The notes beneath the pieces are model-generated. The model was not told where the DNA came from, did no database searches, and worked only from the letters and a program-made list of their open reading frames with translations. The translations under genes and the position numbers were made by a program. Shown in pieces: positions 1-5,389 of a stretch of 5,389 nt of DNA. The stretch lies in NCBI GenBank assembly GCA_023394255.1, contig JAEXAZ010000271.1, forward strand, positions 1 through 5,389, written 5' to 3'. Positions within the stretch are counted from its first letter, which is position 1. Each line of letters starts with the position of its first letter. The DNA comes from Bacillota bacterium. Its GTDB lineage: Bacteria > Bacillota > Clostridia > Oscillospirales > Ruminococcaceae.

Positions 1-749
1 TTCTTGTAGCGACAATTGTAGGAATTCCGTTTGGACTCACCTCATTCCATGGCTTCTCCATGAACATCGGCGCGCAGTTCCAGGATTTCCTGGATGTTTC
101 GCTGTTCAAAATGGATTTCCCCGGCCTGTTTAAAAACTCCACAAATATTTTCCAGATGATTTTTACCGTCATTATGATTATTATCTCGTTCTCGATCGTT
201 GACATGTTTGATACGATCGGAACGCTGCTCGGCACGGCGAAGCAAGCCAAAATGCTGGACAAAAAGGGCGATATGCCCCGCATGCGGCAGGCTATGATGA
301 GCGATGCGCTGGCGACCACAGTCGGCGCCTGCCTGGGGACCTCCACCGCGACCACTTTTGTGGAATCCAGCGCCGGGATCGCGGAAGGCGGGCGGTCCGG
401 CCTGACTTCATTGGTTACTTCGCTGCTGTTCCTCTGCTCGCTGGTGATTGCCCCGTTCGTCGGCATTATCCCGGGCGCGGCGACCGCGCCGGCCCTGATT
501 TTCGTGGGCGTTTTGATGATGAGCAGTATGAAAGAACTGGATTTCTCGGATATGTCCGAGGCGATTCCGTCTTTCGTGACAGTCGCGTTTATGCCGTTTA
601 CTTATTCCATCGCAAACGGAATCGCGGCCGGCCTGATTACCTATGTGCTGATCAAGCTGCTTTCCGGAAAGACAAAAGAAATCAAACTGTTTACGGTAAT
701 TCTTTGTCTTTTGTTTGCGCTTCGTTTCGCGTTTATGGTCACAGGCTGA
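1..749 (+). CDS. AzgA-type (NCS2) purine nucleobase permease, C-terminal part (5' end outside window)
   Basis: The frame is open from the left edge (first full codon at base 3), so this is the last 248 residues of a permease whose family is usually about 430-480 residues long. Seen: the membrane-end motif FDTIGT (bases 207-224), then GTSTATTFVESSAGIAEGG and RSGLT (336-407), both hallmarks of the AzgA/PbuG branch of NCS2 transporters. Hydrophobic segments lie around bases 147-205, 400-525, 555-665 and 690-745. Family knowledge: these inner-membrane proteins import adenine, guanine, hypoxanthine or xanthine, usually by proton symport; the exact substrate cannot be read from this fragment. It ends in TGA and is followed by a strong terminator, so it is a separate transcription unit from the xdh genes. 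The neighbouring xanthine dehydrogenase makes hypoxanthine or xanthine plausible substrates (inference). ATG at base 60 is internal, because the upstream residues (LVATIVGIPFGLTSFHGFS) match the family. Confidence 0.9.
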   Translation, partial: LVATIVGIPFGLTSFHGFSMNIGAQFQDFLDVSLFKMDFPGLFKNSTNIFQMIFTVIMIIISFSIVDMFDTIGTLLGTAKQAKMLDKKGDMPRMRQAMMSDALATTVGACLGTSTATTFVESSAGIAEGGRSGLTSLVTSLLFLCSLVIAPFVGIIPGAATAPALIFVGVLMMSSMKELDFSDMSEAIPSFVTVAFMPFTYSIANGIAAGLITYVLIKLLSGKTKEIKLFTVILCLLFALRFAFMVTG

Positions 750-769
750 TCTCTTTTGCTTATACGGCA

Positions 770-806
770 CGGCCGGGACATTCGTCGGAATGCCCCGGCT
801 GTTTTT
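770..806 (+). terminator. Rho-independent terminator of the permease gene
   Basis: The left arm 770-783 (CGGCCGGGACATTC) pairs with the right arm 788-801 (GAATGCCCCGGCTG) around a GTCG loop, with one A-C mismatch and one G-U pair. A run of five T follows at 802-806. It lies 20 bp after the permease stop and should insulate the permease from the xdh promoter. Confidence 0.88.
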
Positions 807-841
807 CATAGACGGGAAATATTTAATTTTTTTAAAAACGG

Positions 842-870
842 TTGTATCCGTACAGGGATTGTGCTATAGT
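842..870 (+). promoter_or_regulatory. Sigma-A-type promoter of the xdhABC operon, with extended -10
   Basis: A -35 box TTGTAT (842-847) is followed after 17 bp by a -10 box TATAGT (865-870). A TGC triplet directly before it (862-864) makes an extended -10 element. The predicted start of transcription is near base 877, giving a 5' leader of about 93 nt before xdhA. No other candidate in the 807-969 gap fits as well. Confidence 0.75.
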
Positions 871-880
871 GATATCAAGA

Positions 881-901
881 CATAAAAGTATGACTTTTAT
901 G
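881..901. promoter_or_regulatory. Perfect palindrome downstream of the xdh transcription start, putative operator
   Basis: The arms CATAAAAGT (881-889) and ACTTTTATG (893-901) are perfect inverted repeats separated by ATG. The site covers about +5 to +25 relative to the predicted start, where a bound repressor would block RNA polymerase. In the RNA it could instead form a 9-bp, AU-rich hairpin with a three-base loop. The regulator is unknown: the arms do not resemble the palindrome at 4766-4789. Confidence 0.55.
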
Positions 902-954
902 ATTAATGACGGAAATATCAAGAATTATGTGAGAATTATAGCGATTATAGTAGC

Positions 955-961
955 AAGGAGG
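955..961 (+). promoter_or_regulatory. Ribosome binding site of xdhA
   Basis: AAGGAGG, fully complementary to the anti-Shine-Dalgarno sequence, ends 8 nt before the ATG at 970. It fixes the xdhA start and indicates high translation capacity. Confidence 0.85.
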
Positions 962-969
962 CCTGCAGG

Positions 970-3258
970 ATGGGAGTCGGGAAAAGCATAAACCGAGTAG
1001 ACGCGATCGAAAAGGTGACGGGCGGCGCGCAGTACACCGATGATTTCAGCGTCCCAAATTGTCTGGTGGCAAAAGTGGTGCGCAGTACGATTGCAAATGG
1101 ACGGGTCAAGAGTTTTGACCTTTCCGAAGCGGAAAAGGTTCCGGGCGTTGTCAAGATTGTCACCTGTTTCGATACGCCGGACATTCAGTATCCGACCCCT
1201 GGCCATCCCTGGTCTGTGGAGCCGGCCCACCAGGACGTGGCCGACCGGAAACTGCTCAACAGGCGCGTGCGCATTTATGGGGACGATATCGCCGCGGTGA
1301 TCGCGGAGGATGAGGTTGCGGCCGCGCGTGCCGCCAGGCTGATGAAAGTCGAATACGAAGAATACCCGGTATACATTACACCGGAACAGGCTATGGCGGA
1401 AGGCGCTGTCGCCATCCATGAGGAAAATCCGGACAACGTCCTGAAACATAGCGCGTTCCATGTCGGCGATGTGGATTTTGATCAGGCAATCGCCGGCGAG
1501 GATATCCGCATCGTGGAGGGGGAATACCGGACCCAGACGGTGCAGCACTGCCACATTGAGGTGCCGGTCTCTTATGCCTATATGGAAAAAGGCCGTGTCG
1601 TTGTAGTGTCTTCCACCCAGATTCCCCATATTGTCCGCCGTGTAATCGGACAGGCAAACGGGATTCCGTGGGGCAAGATCCGGGTAATCAAGCCCTACAT
1701 AGGCGGCGGCTTCGGAAATAAGCAGGAAGTGCTCTACGAGCCGCTGAACGCTTTTCTGACCATGCAGGTTGGCGGCCGCCCGGTAAAGCTGGAGCTTTCC
1801 CGCGAGGAAACCCTGTCCTGCACGCGTGTGCGCCACGCGATTGACATAAAAGTGAAAACCGCGGTGCGTCCGGACGGAAGGCTGGTTGCCCGGCAGGTTG
1901 TCGCCGTTTCCAATCAGGGCGGCTACGCGTCCCATGGGCATGCCATTGTGGCGAACGCAGTCAATAATTTCCGCCATACCTATCATGACGAGAAATCCCT
2001 GCAGGCGGATGCCTATACCGTTTATACCAATATTGCATCCGGCGGCGCGATGCGCGGATACGGGATTCCGCAGGCCGCATACGCCATGGAGTCCCATATG
2101 GACGATATCGCCCGTGCGATCGGGATGGACCCGATTGAACTGCGTGAGAAAAACTGCATGCAGCAGGGATATGTCGATCCGATGAGCGGGATCACCTGCT
2201 ATTCCTCGGGATTGCCGGAGTGCATCCGGAAGGGCAAAGAGTATATCCATTGGGAAGAAAAACGCAAAGCCTGCCAGAATCAGACCGGGCCTGTCCGCCG
2301 GGGGGTGGGCATGGCGCTGTTCAGCTATAAAACCGGCGTGTACCCGATTTCGCTGGAAACTTCGTCGGCCCGCCTGGTTCTGAACCAGGACGGCTCCGCC
2401 CAGCTGCATATGGGCGCGACGGAAATCGGACAGGGCGCGGACACGGTGTTTACCCAGATGGCCGCGGAAACAATCGGTTTCAGGGAAGAAAATATTCACA
2501 TCGTTTCCACGCAGGATACCGACGTGGCTCCGTTTGATACCGGCGCTTATGCGTCCCGCCAGACCTATGTCAGCGGCATGGCGATTAAAAAGACCGCGGA
2601 GCTGTTTAAATCCAGGATTCTCGATTATGCGAATTATATGCTGAAAATCCCGTCCGACGAGTTGGATATCCGGGACGGCAATATCGTCGGCAAGGAGAGC
2701 GGCGAACAGCTGCTCACGATGGAAAAGCTCGCGATGGAGGCGTTTTACAGTCTGGACTATTCGGTCCATATTACCGCGGAGACCACCAACCAGTGCAAAA
2801 ACAACACCTTCTCCTTCGGCGTCTGTTTTGCCGAGGTGGAAGTGGATATTCCGGTCGGGAAGGTCAAAGTTCTGGACATCATCAATGTCCATGACAGCGG
2901 AACGCTGATCAACCCCCGGCTGGCGGAGGCGCAGGTGCACGGCGGTATGAGCATGGGGCTTGGTTATGCGCTGGGCGAGCAGCTTCTGTTTGACGACAAA
3001 GGCCGTCCGCTGAACAATAACCTGCTCGATTATAAGCTTCCCACCAGTATGGATACGCCGGAACTGCATGCTGATTTTGTGCAGCCGACAGACTCCAGCG
3101 GGCCTTACGGAAACAAAGCGCTCGGGGAGCCGCCGGCGATTTCGCCGGCTCCCGCAATCCGCAATGCTGTCCTGAACGCGACCGGCGTCGCGGTGAACAG
3201 CATTCCCATGAATCCGCAGAAGCTGGTGGAACAGTTTCAGGCGGCGGGCCTGATTTGA
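970..3258 (+). CDS. xdhA: Xanthine dehydrogenase, molybdenum-binding subunit XdhA
   Basis: 762 residues, against about 752 for E. coli XdhA, which it resembles along its whole length. It is the catalytic subunit: it holds the molybdopterin cofactor and hydroxylates purines such as hypoxanthine to xanthine and urate in the cytoplasm. Seen: N-terminal VTGGAQYTDDF (the a/b hammerhead domain of the family); GGGFGNKQ at 245-252; AMRGYG at 360-365, with R362 matching the substrate-binding arginine of mammalian XDH; TEIGQG at 484-489; and LGEPP at 718-722, with E720 the expected catalytic base. Q252 stands where mammalian XDH has a glutamate; as I recall it, E. coli XdhA shares this. The ATG at 970 is chosen for the AAGGAGG site 8 nt upstream. 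First gene of the operon, 18 bp before xdhB. There is no in-frame TGA, so no selenocysteine. A related purine hydroxylase with a different preferred substrate cannot be excluded. Confidence 0.95.
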   Translation: MGVGKSINRVDAIEKVTGGAQYTDDFSVPNCLVAKVVRSTIANGRVKSFDLSEAEKVPGVVKIVTCFDTPDIQYPTPGHPWSVEPAHQDVADRKLLNRRVRIYGDDIAAVIAEDEVAAARAARLMKVEYEEYPVYITPEQAMAEGAVAIHEENPDNVLKHSAFHVGDVDFDQAIAGEDIRIVEGEYRTQTVQHCHIEVPVSYAYMEKGRVVVVSSTQIPHIVRRVIGQANGIPWGKIRVIKPYIGGGFGNKQEVLYEPLNAFLTMQVGGRPVKLELSREETLSCTRVRHAIDIKVKTAVRPDGRLVARQVVAVSNQGGYASHGHAIVANAVNNFRHTYHDEKSLQADAYTVYTNIASGGAMRGYGIPQAAYAMESHMDDIARAIGMDPIELREKNCMQQGYVDPMSGITCYSSGLPECIRKGKEYIHWEEKRKACQNQTGPVRRGVGMALFSYKTGVYPISLETSSARLVLNQDGSAQLHMGATEIGQGADTVFTQMAAETIGFREENIHIVSTQDTDVAPFDTGAYASRQTYVSGMAIKKTAELFKSRILDYANYMLKIPSDELDIRDGNIVGKESGEQLLTMEKLAMEAFYSLDYSVHITAETTNQCKNNTFSFGVCFAEVEVDIPVGKVKVLDIINVHDSGTLINPRLAEAQVHGGMSMGLGYALGEQLLFDDKGRPLNNNLLDYKLPTSMDTPELHADFVQPTDSSGPYGNKALGEPPAISPAPAIRNAVLNATGVAVNSIPMNPQKLVEQFQAAGLI

Positions 3259-3276
3259 GAAGGGGGAGAAGAAGTA

Positions 3277-4164
3277 ATGTATGATTTTGAAAAGCTGTAT
3301 CTGGCCAAAAGTGTGCCGGATGCCATCGCGGCCCTTACCGCCGACCCCGGCGCGGTTCTGATTTCGGGCGGAAGCGATGTCCTGATTAAAATCCGCGAAG
3401 GAAAGCTGGCGGGCTGTTCGCTCGTCAGCATTCACGGGATCAGGGAATTGAACGGCGTTTTCATGGAGGAGGACGGCACCATCCTGATCCGCCCCGCGAC
3501 CTCCTTCAGCCATGTGACTGATCACCCGATTATTCAAAAATACATCCCTGTCCTCGGAGATGCCGTCGATCAGGTCGGCGGCCCCCAGATCCGGAATATC
3601 GGCACGATCGGCGGCAATGTCTGCAACGGCGTCACCAGCGCGGACAGCGCGTCCACGCTGTTTTCCCTCAACGCGCAGCTGGAACTGCGGGGCCCGGGCG
3701 GCAGCCGCAGGGTCGAAATCGCGGACTTTTATAAAGGGCCGGGCCGCACAGACCGCGCGCATGAGGAACTGCTGGTCGCCATCCGTATCCGGAAAAAGGA
3801 TTACGAGGGCTTCGGCGGGCATTATATCAAATATGCGCAGCGCAACGCGATGGATATTGCGACGCTCGGATGCGCCGTCAATGTGAAACTGAATCCGGCG
3901 AAGGACGCAATCGAGGATATGCGTCTGGCGTTCGGCGTCGCGGCCCCAACCCCGATCCGCTGTCACAAGACAGAAGCGCTGGCGAACGGGCAGAAGATTT
4001 CGCAGCCGCTGTTCGATGAGGTGGGAAAGACAGCCATCACGGAAGTGAGCCCAAGAACCAGCTGGCGCGCTTCGAAAGAATTCCGTTTGCAGCTGGTGGA
4101 AGAACTGAGCAAGCGTGCCTTAAAACAGGCGATCATCAATGCGGGAGGTGCCGTCAATGCTTAA
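3277..4164 (+). CDS. xdhB: Xanthine dehydrogenase, FAD-binding subunit XdhB
   Basis: 295 residues, against about 292 for E. coli XdhB. It belongs to the CO-dehydrogenase-flavoprotein-like FAD domain family: it takes electrons from the iron-sulfur subunit and passes them to NAD+ or another acceptor. Seen: SGGSDVLIKI near residues 30-39 (first FAD-pyrophosphate loop); GGPQIRNIGTIGGNVCNG at 101-118 followed by TSADS (second FAD loop, the family signature); KYAQRNAMDIATLGCA near 188-203; and the C-terminal LAFGVAAPTPIRC and SWRASKEFR blocks typical of XdhB. The length leaves no room for the extra [4Fe-4S] insertion found in 4-hydroxybenzoyl-CoA reductase flavin subunits, arguing against that enzyme. 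The start at 3277 follows an AGGGGGAG ribosome site (3261-3268). The end overlaps xdhC by 8 bp. Confidence 0.95.
   Translation: MYDFEKLYLAKSVPDAIAALTADPGAVLISGGSDVLIKIREGKLAGCSLVSIHGIRELNGVFMEEDGTILIRPATSFSHVTDHPIIQKYIPVLGDAVDQVGGPQIRNIGTIGGNVCNGVTSADSASTLFSLNAQLELRGPGGSRRVEIADFYKGPGRTDRAHEELLVAIRIRKKDYEGFGGHYIKYAQRNAMDIATLGCAVNVKLNPAKDAIEDMRLAFGVAAPTPIRCHKTEALANGQKISQPLFDEVGKTAITEVSPRTSWRASKEFRLQLVEELSKRALKQAIINAGGAVNA
4143..4150 (+). promoter_or_regulatory. Ribosome binding site deciding the xdhC start
   Basis: GGGAGGTG sits inside the end of xdhB, 6 nt before the ATG at 4157. An ATG at 4139 in the same frame has no such site at the right distance, so the downstream ATG is preferred. Confidence 0.8.
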
Positions 4165-4648
4165 GATTATCCAGATGGTGGTCAACGACAAGCCGGTGGA
4201 GGTAGCGGTCGACGGGCGGGAAAGCCTGCTGGATACCCTGCGCAACCGTCTGGGGCTGACCAGCGTGAAAAGAGGCTGCGAAGTCGGGGAATGCGGCGCC
4301 TGCACCGTGCTGGTGGACGGGGAAGCCATCGACTCCTGCATCTATCTGACCGCATGGGCGGAAGGCAGGCGCATCCTGACTGTGGAAGGGCTGCGCGGAC
4401 CTAATGGGGAACTCAGCCCCATCCAGACCGCTTTTGTGGAAGAAGCGGCGGTCCAGTGCGGTTTTTGCACCCCCGGCCTGATTATGAGCGCGGTGGAAAT
4501 TGTGGGCAGCGGGAAAAAATACAGCCGCGAAGAGCTGCGCAAGCTGATCTCGGGGCACCTCTGCCGCTGCACCGGTTACCAGAACATTCTCAACGCCATG
4601 GAACGGATTGTGAATGAAACCTATCAGGTTGTCGGAAACGGAAAATAA
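4157..4648 (+). CDS. xdhC: Xanthine dehydrogenase, [2Fe-2S] iron-sulfur subunit XdhC
   Basis: 163 residues (E. coli XdhC about 159). It wires the molybdenum centre to FAD with two [2Fe-2S] clusters. Seen: an N-terminal plant-ferredoxin-like domain with C41, C46, C49 and C61 in GCEVGECGACTVLVDG plus SC, and a C-terminal four-helix domain with C101 and C104 (QCGFCTPG) and C136 and C138 (LCRCTGYQ). All eight cluster ligands are present. The start at 4157 (MLKIIQ) is chosen over the in-frame ATG at 4139 because of the GGGAGGTG site; the longer form would add six residues. The 8-bp overlap with xdhB points to translational coupling and matched subunit amounts. Last gene of the operon; a hairpin follows 6 bp after its TAA. 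In Bacillus nomenclature the equivalent is pucE. Confidence 0.95.
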   Translation: MLKIIQMVVNDKPVEVAVDGRESLLDTLRNRLGLTSVKRGCEVGECGACTVLVDGEAIDSCIYLTAWAEGRRILTVEGLRGPNGELSPIQTAFVEEAAVQCGFCTPGLIMSAVEIVGSGKKYSREELRKLISGHLCRCTGYQNILNAMERIVNETYQVVGNGK

Positions 4649-4654
4649 TCGATC

Positions 4655-4683
4655 ATGGCGGCCGGTTCATCCGGCCGCCGTTT
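4655..4683 (+). terminator. GC-rich hairpin after xdhC, probable but weak intrinsic terminator
   Basis: Perfect 9-bp arms GGCGGCCGG (4657-4665) and CCGGCCGCC (4671-4679) enclose a TTCAT loop; a T-G and an A-T pair can extend the stem. Only three T follow (4681-4683) before GG, so the U-tract is poor. It may terminate incompletely or mainly protect the 3' end of the xdh mRNA. Confidence 0.65.
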
Positions 4684-4728
4684 GGCATGCCTGATTTATT
4701 GATAATCTCTATATATCGCAGTTTTCTC

Positions 4729-4756
4729 TTGACATTGCAAAAGACAGGAATATAAT
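4729..4756 (+). promoter_or_regulatory. Sigma-A promoter of the ModE-like regulator gene
   Basis: A consensus -35 TTGACA (4729-4734) and a consensus -10 TATAAT (4751-4756) are separated by 16 bp. The predicted start is near 4763, giving a leader of about 40 nt. A match this close to consensus predicts strong basal activity and therefore probably a repressor to hold it down. Confidence 0.85.
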
Positions 4757-4765
4757 TTTAACAAC

Positions 4766-4789
4766 CGATATGTTTTCCTAAACATATCG
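4766..4789. promoter_or_regulatory. Perfect palindrome at the regulator's transcription start, putative ModE-type operator
   Basis: The arms CGATATGTTT (4766-4775) and AAACATATCG (4780-4789) are perfect 10-bp inverted repeats separated by TCCT. The site lies at about +4 to +27 and ends 2 bp before the ribosome site. From memory, E. coli ModE operators are also about 24-bp palindromes with outer CGnTAT and ATAnCG ends, which this site shares. Autoregulation by the adjacent ModE-like protein is therefore the leading inference. As RNA it could form a 10-bp hairpin close to the Shine-Dalgarno sequence. Confidence 0.65.
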
Positions 4790-4791
4790 AT

Positions 4792-4797
4792 GGAGGG
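4792..4797 (+). promoter_or_regulatory. Ribosome binding site of the ModE-like gene
   Basis: GGAGGG lies 6 nt before the ATG at 4804. The earlier ATG at 4790 is in another frame, overlaps this site and opens only a 68-codon frame, so 4804 is the start. Confidence 0.8.
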
Positions 4798-4803
4798 AAT
4801 GAA

Positions 4804-5160
4804 ATGGGATTGCACTATTGCATACGCCTGCGGCTTGAAAACCACGCGTCTTTTTTCGGGCCGGGAGTTGAACAGGTTTTGCTGCTGGTGGATGAAACCG
4901 GCTCTTTGCAGACCGCCGCCGCACGGATGGAGATGTCTTACAGCAAGGCTTGGAAGATTATCAAACATGCTGAACAGGAACTTGGATTTTCTCTGATGGA
5001 GCGCCATGTGGGGGGAAGCGGCGGGGGCTATTCCCGCCTGACGCCCAAAGGCCGCGACTTTGTAAACCGCTACACCGATTTTCGGGAGGAGCTGTGCAAA
5101 GTTGCGGACGGCTTGTTTGAGAAATACTTTAATGCGGGTGACAAAGATGAAGAAGATTGA
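4804..5160 (+). CDS. ModE-like winged-helix transcriptional regulator, DNA-binding domain only
   Basis: 118 residues, matching only the N-terminal half of E. coli ModE (about 262 residues). Seen: a helix-turn-helix at about 33-54 (GSLQTAAARMEMSYSKAWKI), corresponding to the SxxxAAxxxxxSYxxAW pattern of ModE; the wing GGSGGGYSRLT at 70-80, like the GGxGGG wing of ModE; a final helix at about 84-110 that probably dimerises; and an acidic tail (DKDEED). The molybdate-binding Mop/TOBE domains are absent, so direct molybdate sensing in the usual way is not expected. Family knowledge: stand-alone versions are common in anaerobic Bacillota and are often annotated as LysR-family or winged-helix proteins. 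The gene has its own promoter and a palindrome likely to be its operator, and overlaps the next gene by 14 bp. Targets are inferred to include molybdenum genes, and perhaps the xdh operon. Confidence 0.85.
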   Translation: MGLHYCIRLRLENHASFFGPGVEQVLLLVDETGSLQTAAARMEMSYSKAWKIIKHAEQELGFSLMERHVGGSGGGYSRLTPKGRDFVNRYTDFREELCKVADGLFEKYFNAGDKDEED

Positions 5161-5389
5161 AACCGTCAAAGCGGCCGGCCATGTGCTTTGCCATGATATG
5201 ACCCAGATTATCAAAGACGTATCCAAGGACGCCCGGTTCCGCAAGGGGCATATTGTGACGGAAGAAGATATCCCCGTGCTGCTTTCCATGGGCAAGGACT
5301 ATCTGTACGTCTGGGAAAAGCAGGAGGGCATGCTGCATGAAAACGATGCCGCGGACCGTCTGTACCGCTTATGTAAAAATGAATATATG
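5147..5389 (+). CDS. MoeA-like molybdopterin-binding protein, N-terminal 81 residues (3' end outside window)
   Basis: The frame starts at ATG 5147 (MKKIETVKAAGHVLCHDMTQ) and stays open to the right edge. Seen: GHVLCHDMTQI at 11-21, FRKGHIVTEEDIPVLLSMGK at 31-50 and LYVWE at 53-57. I recognise these blocks from clostridial proteins annotated as molybdopterin-binding, MoeA-like, of about 340 residues; the nucleotide-binding MoCF domain would lie beyond the window. In that family the N-terminal part resembles MoeA domains that handle the molybdenum cofactor, but a defined reaction for this branch is not known to me. Its start lies 14 bp inside the regulator gene with only a weak GGGTG site (5136-5140) 6 nt upstream, so translation is probably coupled. 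Linkage to xdhABC suggests a role in cofactor supply, insertion or sensing (inference). Confidence 0.78.
   Translation, partial: MKKIETVKAAGHVLCHDMTQIIKDVSKDARFRKGHIVTEEDIPVLLSMGKDYLYVWEKQEGMLHENDAADRLYRLCKNEYM

Noticed and set aside
408..809. Minus-strand frame opposite the permease
   Set aside because: The predicted protein is a charged, low-complexity sequence (Arg/Gln/Asn-rich) antisense to conserved membrane segments; it is a shadow frame.
877..969. Possible purine or molybdenum-cofactor riboswitch in the xdh leader
   Set aside because: About 93 nt with a single short hairpin; I see neither the conserved three-way-junction core of purine riboswitches nor the larger conserved structure of the Moco motif.
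3132..3149. Perfect inverted repeat GCCGGCGA-TT-TCGCCGGC inside xdhA
   Set aside because: It encodes the conserved active-site stretch just after E720 (PPAISPA), where Pro and Ala codons in a GC-rich gene readily create such symmetry. There is no U-tract after it and the gene continues.
925..3966. A 1013-codon open frame on the minus strand opposite xdhA and most of xdhB
   Set aside because: It is in exact codon register with both sense genes, so its stops could only arise opposite TTA, CTA or TCA codons, which these strongly biased genes avoid. The translation is rich in Arg, His and Gly with no recognisable domain, and its end falls in the sense gene's leader. It is a codon-bias artefact.
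4139..4156. Upstream in-frame ATG giving a 169-residue XdhC
   Set aside because: There is no ribosome site at a suitable distance, while the ATG at 4157 has GGGAGGTG 6 nt upstream and gives the usual N-terminus.
4684..4691. GGCATGCC palindrome after the xdhC terminator
   Set aside because: Only 8 bp long, with no spacer and no relation to a promoter element; likely chance.
4790..4996. 68-codon plus-strand frame starting at ATG 4790
   Set aside because: It overlaps the ModE-like gene in another frame, has no ribosome site of its own and no recognisable domain.

Overview
The window is a compact, all-plus-strand piece of a bacterial chromosome for purine uptake and oxidation with molybdenum enzymes. 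It looks like Bacillota, probably class Clostridia. The support is: strong AGGAGG-type ribosome binding sites, consensus sigma-A promoters in AT-rich gaps, GC-rich genes with strong codon bias, and an xdhA-xdhB-xdhC operon followed by a short ModE-type regulator and a MoeA-like molybdopterin-binding protein. Genus cannot be fixed from the sequence; the GC-rich coding suggests an Oscillospirales-like anaerobe, but that is a guess.

Layout. (1) 1-749: the C-terminal part of an AzgA-type (NCS2) purine nucleobase permease, ended by a good intrinsic terminator (770-806). (2) 807-969: an AT-rich control region with an extended -10 promoter (842-870), a perfect 9-bp-arm palindrome just after the predicted transcription start (881-901), short direct repeats and an AAGGAGG site. 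(3) 970-4648: xdhA (molybdenum subunit), xdhB (FAD subunit) and xdhC (two [2Fe-2S] clusters), tightly packed, together a three-subunit xanthine dehydrogenase / purine hydroxylase. A GC-rich hairpin with a poor U-tract follows (4655-4683). (4) 4684-4803: a second promoter (TTGACA-16-TATAAT) with a perfect 10-bp-arm palindrome at the predicted start of transcription. (5) 4804-5160: a ModE-like winged-helix regulator consisting of the DNA-binding domain only, overlapping by 14 bp the start of (6) 5147-5389: the N-terminal 81 residues of a MoeA-like molybdopterin-binding protein that runs off the right edge.

How it fits together: the permease imports purine bases, and the XdhABC enzyme hydroxylates hypoxanthine/xanthine at the molybdenum centre and passes electrons through the two [2Fe-2S] clusters to FAD. 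The regulator and MoeA-like protein plausibly tie expression and maturation to molybdenum or molybdenum-cofactor supply. The two promoters share a design (palindrome immediately downstream of +1) but have unrelated palindrome sequences, so two different regulators are likely. The gene families are known; the least explained parts are the two palindromes and how a ModE protein without molybdate-binding domains senses its signal.
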